Origin: Drechslerella dactyloides
Taxonomy: Eukaryota > Ascomycota > Orbiliomycetes > Orbiliales > Orbiliaceae
Length of the DNA: 64,000 nucleotides
Assembly: GCA_020064725.1 (NCBI GenBank)
Contig: JAGTWJ010000001.1
Span: 868,001-932,000, forward strand
Direction of reading: 5' to 3'
Shown here: positions 49,138 to 61,100 of the stretch, one piece after another
Numbering within the stretch: the stretch's first letter is position 1
How the letters are laid out: each line of letters begins with the position of its first letter
Notes under the pieces: generated by a model
Seen by the model: only the letters and a program-made list of their open reading frames with translations
What the model was told of the DNA's origin: nothing
Database searches by the model: none
Translations under genes and position numbers: made by a program

Positions 49138-50116
49138 ACAGATTCGTCCACCAAGATTTCCAACACCCTCATCACCTACGACGACGCGTCTTCTGTCGGC
49201 GCGGCCCTCGGAACCATCGCGATCGCATCACCCTGACGTAATACTATCTGGGAGAGTCTTTCTGTTGCCACCACAGGCGAGGCGACACGCATCCACTAGG
49301 GGATCTTTGACCCTACATTTATCGATACATCGTCTATATGTGTTCTGACCAGGAGTTTGGTTGCCGTGTTCACCGATCCTTCGAGTTTTATGTGCTAATT
49401 ATGCGGCTATTCGTTGAGATGTATTATATGTGTATTCTTACCGCGAGTGTTTAGGATAGCTGTATCAATAAACTTGATATCGAAGGTATATGTTTTCGAT
49501 TCTTCGTCGCGACTATATAGTTAGTGCATGTGATGCGGGAACGTTACGATATTCGAGAGATCTTGATTACGGTAGTTTCCTAGAGTACATTTGCTACCCA
49601 GTTATAGTACGACATGAGATACGTCGACAGCGAAGCTTTCGACCAGGGCGTGCGACTGCCAAGCAAATTCATCTTGCATGTGCACAGCTTAAGCGCTTTC
49701 GTCCGAAGATCGAGGTACTTCGTGTTACAAGAAAGTAGCACTTACGAAGCCCGGGGCTTAGCTAACTCTTCGCTTGTCTTCCCCGCATTCTAACGACAAT
49801 CCCGCCCGATACGAACAATGCAGACGATGTATGTGGGTTGCAGAGCCTCTTGACTACATCTCTGAGATCCACAAAAGGCCACCTCGTGGTCATACTTTCA
49901 ACATTTTTGCACCAAATACGCAAATGCTGCTAACGCGCTTGGGCGAATTCATCAGCACGCGTAGCTGCGCCCCAGCAGTAGCTGCAGATGTGGGGAAATC
50001 GTTCTCAACAGGGCGATTAGTAGTATGTCTGCACGAAGAAGTTCGAGTCAGTACCATGCGAAGCGCAATCCCACGAGCTCGCTGAGGGGCGGTTTCGAAA
50101 TTGTGCATATGGAGTA
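49138..50116. other. Fibrillarin 3' flank up to transposon copy 2
   Basis: About 980 bp, AT-rich after 49350. Frames of 80-100 codons (49490-49738 and 49774-50085 plus) show no domain. The right end is the TA insertion site (50115-50116). Confidence 0.5.
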
Positions 50117-51982
50117 ACGTAATCCATAAGCGAGTGTGCCACCCAAGCGAGCGTGCCACTATTTACCATCGACGCATCTTTCTACCTTCATGCTATATTA
50201 CTCCACAACAACCACAATAGCCGCCAATTCAATTGAATCCAGAGTTATACTTACTTTCAAAACTATGAAAAAAAATAAAAAATTAAGTATTTAAACTATT
50301 GTTAAGTACTATAATATCTTTTGAATAATAATTATCTACTGATGTAATGGTATGTCATTGTGATACAATATCATGCCTAATTCATGAAAGCTTACAATTC
50401 TAAAAAAGGAAACTATTATTCAATATATACTTAAACTAATTTTATAATTATTTTATCCTAAACTATCTAATATAGAAGATATAGCCAATCAACTACTTTC
50501 TATATATAACAGTAATGACACACTATATATTAATAAGAATTAGGCCACCAACTTTATCAAGTACTACCCAGAGCTTAAGATATATCTATTTTAAAAGTAT
50601 AATTATTAGTGAACCAAATACAAAGATCCTAAGTTTATTGGGGGTTAGTTCTAGTTTATATAAGTTATAAAAGCTAAATATGATATTTTAAATAACAATA
50701 TCTACAACTTTAACAAAACAGGCTTTATAATGGGTATTATTTCAATTATTATAGTTGTTACAGGTGCTAAGTGCTGTAACAGAGCTAAGTTAGTACAGCC
50801 TGGGAATTGTAAATAAGCAATAGTTATTTAGGGTGTTAATGTCTAAGGTTGGGCCATATTGCTATTTATTATCTTTGCAGATTAATATCATTTATCTAGC
50901 TGGTATATAAAGTATAACTTACTAAAGATCTGGGTAATTGTAATTATTGATAATGGCTGGATAATGAATAAGAAGGGTGTGGAGTAAATTTAGTATTTTA
51001 ATTAATTTTTAGTGTTGTGTTGTAAAGGTATATATTGTCTATTGGTTTTTGATGGTTATAAAAATTATTATTCAACTGAATTTAAACTTTATTACTAAAA
51101 ATATAAGATTGTTATGCTTTGTATGCCTTTATATTTATTATATCTTCTTTAGTTATTGGATGTTAGTTACTTTGCTTTATTAAAGTGAGTGTATGTTTGT
51201 GAGGTTAAGGGTTTAATATGTATGTATATTATCTATATTAGTAAGCTGGAGTTCCTGTCTAGCTTTCATAAGGTATTTATTGTCTTAATGATTGAAAAGA
51301 ATATATGTAGTGCCTTTACTAAAGCTAGTATTTTGCCCTATAATTTAGAGATAGTTTTTTTGAAGCTAGATGTGGCATTAATGCCCTCCCTTATAAACTC
51401 TTGCCCTGGTATAGTAGTATGAACTACTAAAATACCAAAGAATTCTATAGAGGTAGGTTTATAATTAGAGTTTATTAAGAACTGAGTTATCTAGTATTAA
51501 AATAGTTTTTTAATGTTTATTATAGCTATTATAGACTAGTTTGCTAAAGGTATGTAGTTTATAATGTATGAGCTGTTGTTTTTATGTGTAGAGACTACTG
51601 CACTCTGGGTAGCCAATGAGGTATTAAGTAAGTGTTGGAAGGCACCAAAAAATTATCTATAGGATGGAGGGTTATTTAATATAGAAGAGGTACACAATAT
51701 TTTAGCCTAAGGTGTAATAGAGAGATAGTTATAACAGAAAACCCACTAACATAATACCCAGCTGGAGGGGGGTGGTGCAAGGTTACAGGGTTGTAGTAAG
51801 TGTGGTAAAGCTGGGCATAATGTATGAACTTGTTGAAAGGTTGTTTAAGTATATAATTGATCTATTTACCATGTAATTATAACGTGTCTATGACAGGATG
51901 GTGGTGTAGTTGATGCTTCCGTCGGCATGGTGTTGAAAAATGGCACGCTCGCTTGGGTGGCACGCTCGCTTATGGATTACGT
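50117..51982 (+). mobile_element. pogo/Fot1-like DNA transposon, copy 2, transition-destroyed (mainly C to T on plus strand)
   Basis: Same family, same orientation and exactly the same length (1866 bp) as the copy at 30803, with TA on both sides (50115-50116 and 51983-51984). The terminal repeats match copy 1 except for a C-to-T in the first AAGCGAGCG unit (CGAGTGTGCC). Position by position the copies differ by transitions: A in copy 1 stands for G in copy 2, and T in copy 2 stands for C in copy 1. From about 50940 to 51900 plus-strand C is nearly confined to CpT; the left third is less damaged and mixed. The transposase frame is broken throughout. Confidence 0.88.
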
Positions 51983-52865
51983 TAAAGGTTTCCCAAGTCG
52001 CTAACTCCGTATTTGGCTTCAATTTCTTTGCAACCTCGCGTTTGCATCTGACATCTCGGCGGTCCAAGTCTTCATGATTCACCTATTACCAGCTTCTTGG
52101 CGCTGATATTATTTTCTTGGTTTATGCGCCCGTCGTCCAACTCTGCATGTTGAAATGTCAGCTACAACCGTTTATCCGGTCCCACAGGCACCGAATCGGC
52201 GATTCATGACAGTCGCGACAAAGTGCACTGCGAAATTATTAATCTGCAATTGGCAAGGGTTTCCCCTTCAAGAGCGGCTGAAGGAACGGAGCACGTCTGA
52301 CTTCGGTAAACTTGGCCGTTCAAACCTCTTGCAGATTACTTAGCCACCTGCATCACACCAGCCAACAGCGCGCACTGCGGGCGAGCAAGAAAGCCGATTC
52401 GCTTGGTTCAGCCCTATGGGATAGCTTGAAAAGTCGCGTCCCAAATTACCTTTGGTCGTCACGCTAGCGCTATAGCGGCGAGCCTGTCAATTGCAGCGCA
52501 TGCAGAATCACCTAGCATGGGGTGGTTATATATAATATAGTGCATTTGCCATTATCGACGGGGATGGGTTGTCGCAAAACTGGCCTCCGCGATCCGGGGG
52601 GCTGTGCGATAGGTGTGATTGGAAGAGCCCGGCAGCGGAATACAAAGTGGATTGATTGCATTTGTGTGCTGGTTGCCCCGTTTCTGGGTATCGACGTGTA
52701 TAAAGGAGGGAAAAATCTCCTTCGTGCACCGGATATCACGACAATGGGAATTCTTTCTTGCACTCTCGCAATACCATAATTGCGCTGGGCTATCTTTTTG
52801 CCCCTCCCCGTACGGTTCGAATCCGAAGTCCGTTTATCGTGTGCACTAGGCGATCATTGGCGACA
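51983..52865. promoter_or_regulatory. Upstream region of the fasciclin-type gene
   Basis: 880 bp following the transposon. A TATA-rich patch (TTATATATAATATAG) is at about 52527-52541, some 330 bp before the fasciclin-type ATG. A tRNA B-box-like GGTTCGAATCC at 52815 was examined and rejected. No gene is visible. Confidence 0.45.
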
Positions 52866-54224
52866 ATGTACTGTAAGAGGATAGCTGCCGTTGCGCTTCT
52901 GGCGTCAACGGCTTCCGCACAGACCTTCTATGATGTTATCCAGCAGCAGCCCACTCTCTCTCTGTTCGCCACGATTATAAAAAACTTCAACACCACGTTC
53001 AACGAGATCATTTCGTCAATCTCGGCATCGGAACTGCGCACTATACTCGTACCGAACAATGAAGCCGTGGCAAGCTACCTACGGCAGAGCAACATTAGGT
53101 CGGCTGCGCAAATATCCTCTGAAGTCGTGCGCCCATTTCTCAGCTACCATGTCCTTATGAACAATGTTAGTAGTAAGGATTTCTCGCAACCTGGCGGAAG
53201 TATCGTCGAGTCGGCACTGAAGGACCCGGAATTTGCGCTGTTGAAAGACAATGCAGGCCAGGTCGTGTTTGCACATAAAGCGGTAGAGGCAGCGCAACAG
53301 GCCAAGGATGCCGCGGTGGAAGTCAAGAGCGGGATAGGGGAGTCCGTCAGGATCGTTCAGTCGAACATACAATTCGACCAGGGGCAATTTCACGTCGTCG
53401 ATGGGTGAGCATACACACCCTGGGAGCCGGTATAACTCACTCAGAGGATGGACAAGTAGGCTGATACAATATTTCCATATCTAGACTTCTGACGCTCCCG
53501 ATAAACTGCTCGAAGACGATCGCTCGCCGCGGCGCCGAGAGGCTCGTCACGTACATTGGCCGTGTGAACCTTCTCGACGCCCTCGATGGTACTCCAGGTG
53601 CTACCTGCTTCGCCCCTTCTGATGCAGCAATCGAGTCTGCTCTCCCGGTCCTCATGAACCTGACCGACGCGGAACTTGTCGATGCGATCAAGTTCCATAC
53701 CCTGCTGGACCCGTACTATACGAAGGATCTGACTGATGGACAGCTCGTAGAGACAGCGCTGGCGGGTAGGAGCGTAAGGGTGAATATCGTCGGCGAAGAC
53801 TACTATTTCAATGGAGTCAAGGCGATTACGACAAATGATATCGTCAGAAATGGGGTCGCATATGTGCTTGATGGTGTATGTCATCATGTTTCCGTCTTCC
53901 TGAGTCTGATGTGCTTATGGGTTAAGTAAACTTGAAAGCTGATTTGTATCGCGCTTGCAGATTATGCCATACCAATTTAACAGCAGCGTTCTGCCAAAGA
54001 ACATGACAACAACAAGGAGTGCCACGTCGACAAGTACCGTTATGAGCACAAGTATGGGGTCAGGGGCGACGGCCACCTCTCAAGGGAGCACTGCGACAGG
54101 CGCTGGCGCAAGTGGCACTACCTTTACGCCAACTGCAAGTGGCACACCGAATGGTGCAGATAAAGCTAAGGTCCGCGGCATACTTTTGCTGGCCGGGACA
54201 GCCTTGGCCTGGTGTTTCCTGTAG
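52866..54224 (+). CDS. Fasciclin (FAS1) domain surface protein, GPI-anchor type
   Basis: Three exons: 52866-53404, 53485-53875 and 53961-54224, 397 residues; introns 80 and 85 nt. Signal peptide MYCKRIAAVALLASTASA, then two FAS1 domains. The first (about 20-180) has the usual LFATIIKNFN, TILVPNNEAV, LSYHVL and FHVVDG elements; the second (about 185-310) has VNLLDALDGTPGATCFAPSD, AIKFHTLLDPYYT and a terminal NGVAYVLDG. A Ser/Thr/Gly/Ala-rich stalk (about 325-370) follows, and the C-terminus ends in a hydrophobic stretch (GILLLAGTALAWCFL) after a small-residue SGTPNGAD region, the pattern of a GPI attachment signal. Such proteins act in cell-surface adhesion. The start was chosen at the signal peptide; the frame extends upstream only by non-homologous codons. 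Confidence 0.88.
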
Positions 54225-55608
54225 TAGAGGTGGAGTATGCATGTTGGCCTTATGTATGTTTCTTAAAGTTTGGTAGATTGTACGTGTCTGGTCCATATGC
54301 TTTGATAAAAATTCTAAGCTCTATAATGTATCTAAATGGCTGACATCGCGACGACGGTTATAACAAGGAGTTGGCAGTTGATATTTGTAGTATATGCCTG
54401 ACGGACGCCGGGTTGTGTAACGTCTCCCCGCGGAGTTCCACGTGGGCATGATATATGCGTCCGAATCGATGCATGAATCCGTGAGCCTGCAGCTCGTTCA
54501 TATTCCTTCGTTTAACCTTGGGTACCGTTGGATACCTGGGCGAGGACTTACCCAGGTAAATAGTTGCTGATCGTATAAATCTATGACAACGCCGCGTTCT
54601 GTTTTCAAAAGATTTTACCCATGGTAGGACATCACGTATAAGTCAGAACACAGGCAATCTGTTGGAGACAACGACCTAGCTAACGCATGTCGGGCGAGTC
54701 TGGCCTCGAGATAGATAAGTTTATAGTGACTACTCTGGAGCTCCCTGTTGTGTACTTCCAGTTTAAGCGAATGTTCGGCGTCTTATATTTGAGGATTAGA
54801 ACCTCGATGAACAGTTCAGCTGTAGTTCTCTTGCCAGGCTCCCCCCATGGCTGTGTCTGTAGGTTGATTGTACGTATGTGCCGCCGTTATATCGCCGTAT
54901 CATGTCTCGTCTAATCAAATTTGGATATCGAAACTATCAACAAAGATATAAAATTCTTGTTCGTTTGTTCTGTAGTAGTAGTATTGCTATCCATCTAGAG
55001 CCTGCCATCGCTGTGAACTATCGAGTACTCATCATATGATACACTTATTTTCGGTTAAATATGTGATTGGATCAAAGCTTCAGCAACTCTTCGTAGCATT
55101 ACACGTCCATCAAGATGCTCGGCGGGTGTAACTTGGTTAAAGGAACGAGTTGATACATACAAATATTGATCAATTGATACTAAGCAGCTGATATACCGAG
55201 AGCATGTGTTCTAGCTACGTTAGCGCTATATGTATGTCGATAAAGGCCATACAAATAGTTGTGCATCCGAGGGCCGCGCCAAACCCTTCGTAGACTCACA
55301 ACTACCAATATGTTGAAAGTTGGATATGCATGTATACGCTGCTAACTGGAGGTCTGGAGGCCGTCTAGAGAGCGTTTATGATATCAAATTTAGAATAGAA
55401 ACTGAAGACCTGTGGCGTGGGTATTGCAGATATTGCATTCAATCATTTAGGTTAGCATGCATGGATTTTCTTATACTAGCATGCATACGCCATCTCACCT
55501 CTACACATGCAACTAGATTCTTACGAATCATTGTAAAGCCATACTAATTCATGATATTACATAGAGAGTTTGTAAGCTTATGAGTCAATTTTAACAAGGA
55601 ACCTTATC
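54225..55608. other. Intergenic, no gene
   Basis: 1.4 kb, AT-rich, between two genes that end towards each other. Short frames only. Nothing else is recognised. Confidence 0.5.
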
Positions 55609-58149
55609 TCATACCACCATCACTGCCACCTTCTCTTCTTCTTCATCCTCCTCCCCTTCCATTAAGACTCGCGTAGTAGTGGTTATCTCGTATTTCGTAT
55701 CTTCTGGTATTCTTTGAATTGAGTTGAATGAAATTGGTGCTGGCTTAGTGCGGGCTTGCGATATCATCTTCAAAGTGCCCTGATCAATTTGTTGGTGATT
55801 TCTGTGCGGCTTGGTGGTAGTGCTCTTGAGGTGATTTGATGCTCTTGCCCAAATATCCTTAATCTTTTTTATCTGATCGCGAGAAAAATCAGGTGTCATC
55901 TTTTCAAACGATCTGAGACTAACAGGAATAAACCTGTCGGAGGCACAGTCTCTATCGAAGGCGGCCCACGCCCTCTTCAAAGAACTGTGACAACCTCTCG
56001 TTTGCTTGATTTCAGCAATGATTCGCCGCCGATTCCCAATATCGATCCCTTGTCGCATCTTTTCCGCAAACTGCCCGGGGTACGCCTCTTCGACCAATCG
56101 CGCGTACTTCAAAAATTCTGTTAATTGATGGTAGGGCATCTTCAGCTTGTTTATCTGGCGGGCAAAATCCTGGCGCTTGGGAAGGACGGTTTCGTAGTAT
56201 TTCTGGAGTAGATCAAAAGGTCGGGAAATTCCTTGAGAGATCATGCCTTCAATGATCCCAACGATATCAACTACACCGGGCATGAGTTGCTGGGCTGACT
56301 CGTAACTATTGGTGTCCAGCCACTGGGCCCTACGGATTAAAATTCCATCCGTGATCCCGCCATGCCCAGGTAGTCCGAGCTCCATTACATGAACAGTCTG
56401 ACCTGATGGTGAAAGCAAGGTGCGGCATTTTTGATAAACTGCTTTCCTAGCCGTCGTTTTCGAAGTCATGGTTTGTTTCAAGATATCGGCGCTCAACGCA
56501 TCTGTTGTCTCGGTCAGTACCCGAGGAGCGATTAAGCCATCAGCGCTCTCATCGTTCAGAAGAAATTTCGTTTTCTTTGATGACCAAACGACGTCTTCAT
56601 AAGCGCCCCGAGTCCACGAAATGACTCCAAGTTTGTAGAGACGAGTTATCAGCAGATGTATTTCGAACGGAGCAGAAGTCGTTATATGGTTCCAGAATTT
56701 CCGAAACGCTTGAGCGGAAAGATGTTGGGGGACCGGTGCTTGTGCTGTCTCTGAGTCTTGGTAGTCGGTGACATGGTAATGCAAGGATCGAGATGCGTGC
56801 CAAGGCTCTCTCATGAGCAAGGGGTAACTCTCGCAAAGCGTAGCACGTTGCTCCGATATTTTCGGGCTTGTAGTATTTGTCCAAGCGAAAGATATCAAGC
56901 ATCTGCGGATCATGCTAGTTTCTGTTATTGTCTGTGGATTTGCGGCGAATTTCTCATTTTCTGCGGTCATGCGATCGAATTGCTCCTCTGTCGGAAGGTC
57001 CGGTTCGATATCTGCTGGTGACTTATCCAAGGCGATGGCAGTCACAATCCGACACAATTCAGAAATCATGGGGAGACGATTGCATTTTTTTCGCATCTGA
57101 GCGGATAAAAGCATTTCTGGAGTGATAAAGTCGAATCCTTCTGGCATTTTTGCATCCATACCGTCTGCGTGTCGAGGAGCGCATATTTCTCCGTCTTTGC
57201 GATTGAAGAATTTGATCAAGTGGGGATATCTTTTGGCTTCATCTTCGTTGATCACCAGTTCTCGTGTGTTTCCCCGAGTTTCTAGGCTAATGATCTTTGT
57301 CCTTGCCAGTATTATACCGACGAAATCGTATGCGGATAGACTGGCACCCCCAATAAATAATTTTTTTCCGGGGGCGATAAAGCCGTCCAAGTGCAAAATA
57401 TCCCGTTCGAAAAGGTACTTTGTGACAGATTTCGCAGAAGGAATATCTGTGTAGGCGTTGGACTGAACAGAGCCGCTTACAGGAACTTTCCATGTAGCGC
57501 CGGTAGCCTTAATGAGAAGGTTATACGACTTGTTAGACAGAATCCTCGTTTCAGTATCCTCAATAGTTAGGATCGGTCTGACTGGATCGGTCAAGTCTAT
57601 TTTCGATACATGGGCATTATGCGTGATGTTGATAGTCAGCCAGGGCAGATGTTTTCTTGCCAGCTCGATAGCGTCCTGAGTCATCGCTTCTAGCGCCCGC
57701 CCAAATATGCTACGCGGACCGCAAGGGATTTTCGTGTTCATTCGTCCCAGTTCGAAGTCCACAGCATTGACGAACAGTGCAGCGGTCGAGACGTTCTCAC
57801 GAATCAACTTCTGCAATGTTTCTGCCGGATTGGCCATAATGAGTTCAGTATAACGACTTGCTATATCCGTCAGTCGATTTAATAGAATGCATTGCTGAGG
57901 AGTGAGGCCGTCCTTGTTCAGAGTTACCGGACCTGGAAGCCCAGTATTCAGTGCGGCGCTACATTCATATTGAAAGGCTGTACCTGGCCCCTCCCTCTCG
58001 GACTGTATGTCATAGTAGTCGTGAGTACGCGGAGTTTTGTCTACATGTTTCCCCTGCCAAAGTAATGCAAGTTGCTCAGCGATATAAATATTGAGAAATA
58101 GGCGTCCGCGAGCACCGAAGCCGCAAATCGCTATTGAGGTAGGCTTCAT
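55609..58149 (-). CDS. FAD/NAD(P)-binding protein (NAD_binding_9-like), possible orphan biosynthetic oxidase
   Basis: Intronless, 846 residues, from ATG (MKPTSIAICGFGARG). The N-terminal Rossmann loop GFGARG lies at residues 9-14; YDIQSEREGPGTAFQYECSA and LNTGLPGPV fit the FAD-NAD(P)-binding (Pfam NAD_binding_9) pattern. A second nucleotide-binding strand-loop KKLFIGGASLSAYDFV is near 275. ALFVNAVDFELGRM and LLIKATGATWKVP are typical strands around the FAD. The 400 C-terminal residues are helical with no recognised domain and end in an acidic run (EGEEDEEEE). Long enzymes of this type occur near fungal secondary-metabolism genes, and methyltransferase relics flank this one at 42 and 62 kb, but substrate and reaction are unknown. 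It is long for the domain, and the frame is intact, so the gene is probably functional. Neighbouring intergenic DNA is AT-rich. Confidence 0.72.
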   Translation of the reverse strand: MKPTSIAICGFGARGRLFLNIYIAEQLALLWQGKHVDKTPRTHDYYDIQSEREGPGTAFQYECSAALNTGLPGPVTLNKDGLTPQQCILLNRLTDIASRYTELIMANPAETLQKLIRENVSTAALFVNAVDFELGRMNTKIPCGPRSIFGRALEAMTQDAIELARKHLPWLTINITHNAHVSKIDLTDPVRPILTIEDTETRILSNKSYNLLIKATGATWKVPVSGSVQSNAYTDIPSAKSVTKYLFERDILHLDGFIAPGKKLFIGGASLSAYDFVGIILARTKIISLETRGNTRELVINEDEAKRYPHLIKFFNRKDGEICAPRHADGMDAKMPEGFDFITPEMLLSAQMRKKCNRLPMISELCRIVTAIALDKSPADIEPDLPTEEQFDRMTAENEKFAANPQTITETSMIRRCLISFAWTNTTSPKISEQRATLCESYPLLMREPWHASRSLHYHVTDYQDSETAQAPVPQHLSAQAFRKFWNHITTSAPFEIHLLITRLYKLGVISWTRGAYEDVVWSSKKTKFLLNDESADGLIAPRVLTETTDALSADILKQTMTSKTTARKAVYQKCRTLLSPSGQTVHVMELGLPGHGGITDGILIRRAQWLDTNSYESAQQLMPGVVDIVGIIEGMISQGISRPFDLLQKYYETVLPKRQDFARQINKLKMPYHQLTEFLKYARLVEEAYPGQFAEKMRQGIDIGNRRRIIAEIKQTRGCHSSLKRAWAAFDRDCASDRFIPVSLRSFEKMTPDFSRDQIKKIKDIWARASNHLKSTTTKPHRNHQQIDQGTLKMISQARTKPAPISFNSIQRIPEDTKYEITTTTRVLMEGEEDEEEEKVAVMVV

Positions 58150-61100
58150 CGCTAAGCTCTAACAACGAAAGCATATATTTGTAAGTTATCGAGAAGGCGT
58201 TTGGGATTTGAAGGAACGAAAATTTTGGCTCGCCTTTCTATAGAGAAGATGTCGGTTTATATCTAGATCTTGTCTCGTCAACCAGCCCAACCACCTTTTG
58301 CCTGCGAAGCATGCCGCCGGTTGTCTCGCAAGCGAGACGCCTTCCTTTGGCTGCACGAAGCAGGCACGCCGGAGGCGTCTGGCTTGTGAGACAAATCTAT
58401 ATCTAATTTGCAGTATCTCTTTCTCGACAAAAGCGTCATCGAACTCGTGCTATATTATTGCGGCAATATGATAGTTCATAGATTTCACATCCATACTGTC
58501 AGACAGTTATGTTGAATAGTGGAGGCAAGCGTTAGTTTTAGTGGATGGGAAATTCTAAGCGGAGCTAGAGGAAGTTGCTTTACCGCGACAAGTATACAGA
58601 ACGCCACTAATCGTTACGGCTGCTTGTGGTGCCGCATCTACGGATTTCCTGACTCGAATTCTGCTATAAAATAACCAGCTATCGTTGAGGAATCGAAATC
58701 CTCGAAATTTGAGCCTGCAACGAGAACATAGTAAGATACTATATCAACTATTTGGTCCCAATTCCAATATGTAATTTCACCGATATGCTTCGAGCTGAAA
58801 ATGCTGTGATTTGATCACTTCAATACGTTGAAAGATTGCTCCAACTGATGCTGGATATTAAGGTATCCGGTATAAACCGCGGGTGATGATAGATCTATAA
58901 CGAAAAGTACTATTTGATTTCGTATTCCGTGCTAAAAGTGGCCTAGCGAAAATATTCAAATGATCATTCCGTCAGTGCAGATAAGTAGCTGCTTGCTTAA
59001 TGAGCTAGGGAATCTGACTACAGGGTTAACGTATGACTAGGAGTTGTTCTAGCAATCGTATATGTCCTTACTTATCAGTCCGAGGCCAAACTTGCCAGCC
59101 TATTTGTTGAAGGTTAAACTCTAACTAGTATACATTCACCGCTTACTCAGTATGTATGTATAGAGCCTTTCCACAGGTCTTGAGGTCCCAAACTTCGCTT
59201 TCTTGGTCACGCTGCTTGGTTATGAGCTCCTCGGCGATGTATAATGTATAATATAAATATCATAAACGTAATCCATTGGAGACCATCCTGATATATGTTG
59301 CAACTTTGCTCGGCAAATTGGATGCCGTGAATACCTATAGAATAGTATCGATATAGACGTATAGGTGGCTTTCTTATAGGTTATTTTACAACTTTCCAGT
59401 TATCATTTTTTGCTCTTCTCGTCGTACTAGGGCCAGGGCGGTTCCTGTCGCACAGTACATTATATCGAAGGCTTAATATACTTTCCTATTGCGAGTAGTG
59501 GCAGATGCTATGGGCTATCCATAAACGTATATACTCCATTAACCCATCCGACTAAGAGCTAATGTTTTCCGTATCTTGGTTTGGCCATCTAGGCATGCAG
59601 ATCCGAACGAATTCGGGAGGAAGTTTGATGCTGGATTTCGGATTCCGGAAGGAGCAACCAGCTTTGACCAGGTATACTTCGATTTAACGGTACTCTAGAA
59701 CGTCCGTTCGAATACGATCTCCTATGGCACGCGGAGATCTATACTAGATTAACAAATGGGATCACTAGTCTAGTAGCGTTGAATTGGGCGCCGGAACTGC
59801 TTGAGGCCTAGAGAAGCATATCCTAGCGTAGCCTAAGACTAAAATACAACGCCAACACTAACTTTGGGGTCTCTGCAAACGTTGCTCCGGATGGTGATTT
59901 GACCCGAACGCCTCGCAACGACGGAGGGCCAAGCTATTGAAGTGGCAACGGTGAAAATCAAGGATATTTGATAGATCGTGATAAAACCTCAAGATTCTCG
60001 TGGCTCGGTTTAGCTGCACGCCAGAAAGAAACACTAAGATGCAAAAATACAAAATTCTCGGGTCAACCCCCCAAATACTGTTAGTAGTATGCCGTTCCGT
60101 GGGCCTATACATCTGAATCTATTATACCATTGGTAGTGACAAGAGTGAGCTCTAAATATCGGACTATGTGACAGCGGCGTGTATACAGATCCATCGGTAT
60201 GCATATATGTAGGTTGAGCAAGAGATGTTCCGACCATCGAGTTGTTGAGTAGTCAGATCGTCAATGCTTTGCATGAGACTCGTCCTTCCAATTTGCCAGA
60301 TAAACATGACCTGGGTGTTAAGAAAGCGTTTCACAAAAGTCATTTGGAAATGGCGAGCCATCACATGATAATCTGTTGCCGTTACATAACGAGGACTTAG
60401 GTCGAACATCCCACATATCATGTGCTGGAGTAATTGTTTACTTATATAGACTGACTATGTATATTGCGTACATAATTATTTTCCTGATTTATCGATGAGT
60501 TCTTATTTGCGAGGTGAACAGCTTATGTATGATTCCGAGCCGCTTCCCGCATCTCTAGTTCCAATGTAACACCTATCTCTGGCGAGAAAAGCCAAGATCA
60601 TCTCGAGGCAAACCCACCACTTCCGAGAATGGTAGACAAGAGTGCACTCGGTCCGATGTCTATTGAGCAAGCTTTACCTAAGTGACAGAGCTGGTAACTA
60701 TTTTGAAGTGCGCTAACAAAACGCCAGCCGCAGCATATCATTCATACCTCAATACTCGACTACGAGTGCTCCGCATACCTGGAAATATCTTGCAGAAACA
60801 GGGCTTAGAGCTGAACCTAACAAGCAAATGATTATCTTTATCTACTCCAGAGTTCAGAGAAATTGGCCTCTGGCCGATGCGGCTCAGAAACAGAGTTGAG
60901 TTCGTCGACCGGCTGAATGCTAGTGTATTGGAGCACGTTGGGTTACCCTAACCCTTGCATATCCGAATATTGGCTAATTGGAATGACTAGAATATTTCTA
61001 AGTACGTAACAATGAATGAAATAATGTCATTAAACAGAATGTAACCTTCATAGCCGCAATTGTTGTGTGTTAATCCCTTTAGATGATAATAGCCTATGAT

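Noticed and set aside
30803..51982. Idea that the two transposon copies bound one large composite mobile element
   Set aside because: Each copy has its own TA duplication, and the DNA between contains conserved housekeeping genes, so two independent insertions are simpler.
52790..52850. B-box-like GGTTCGAATCC suggesting a tRNA gene
   Set aside because: No five-pair T stem around it, and no acceptor or anticodon arm could be drawn on either strand.
60760..60870. Plus-strand reading SAPHTWKYLAETGLRAEP, resembling a methyltransferase segment
   Set aside because: Only one short match, no neighbouring family motifs in any frame; too weak to call a third relic.
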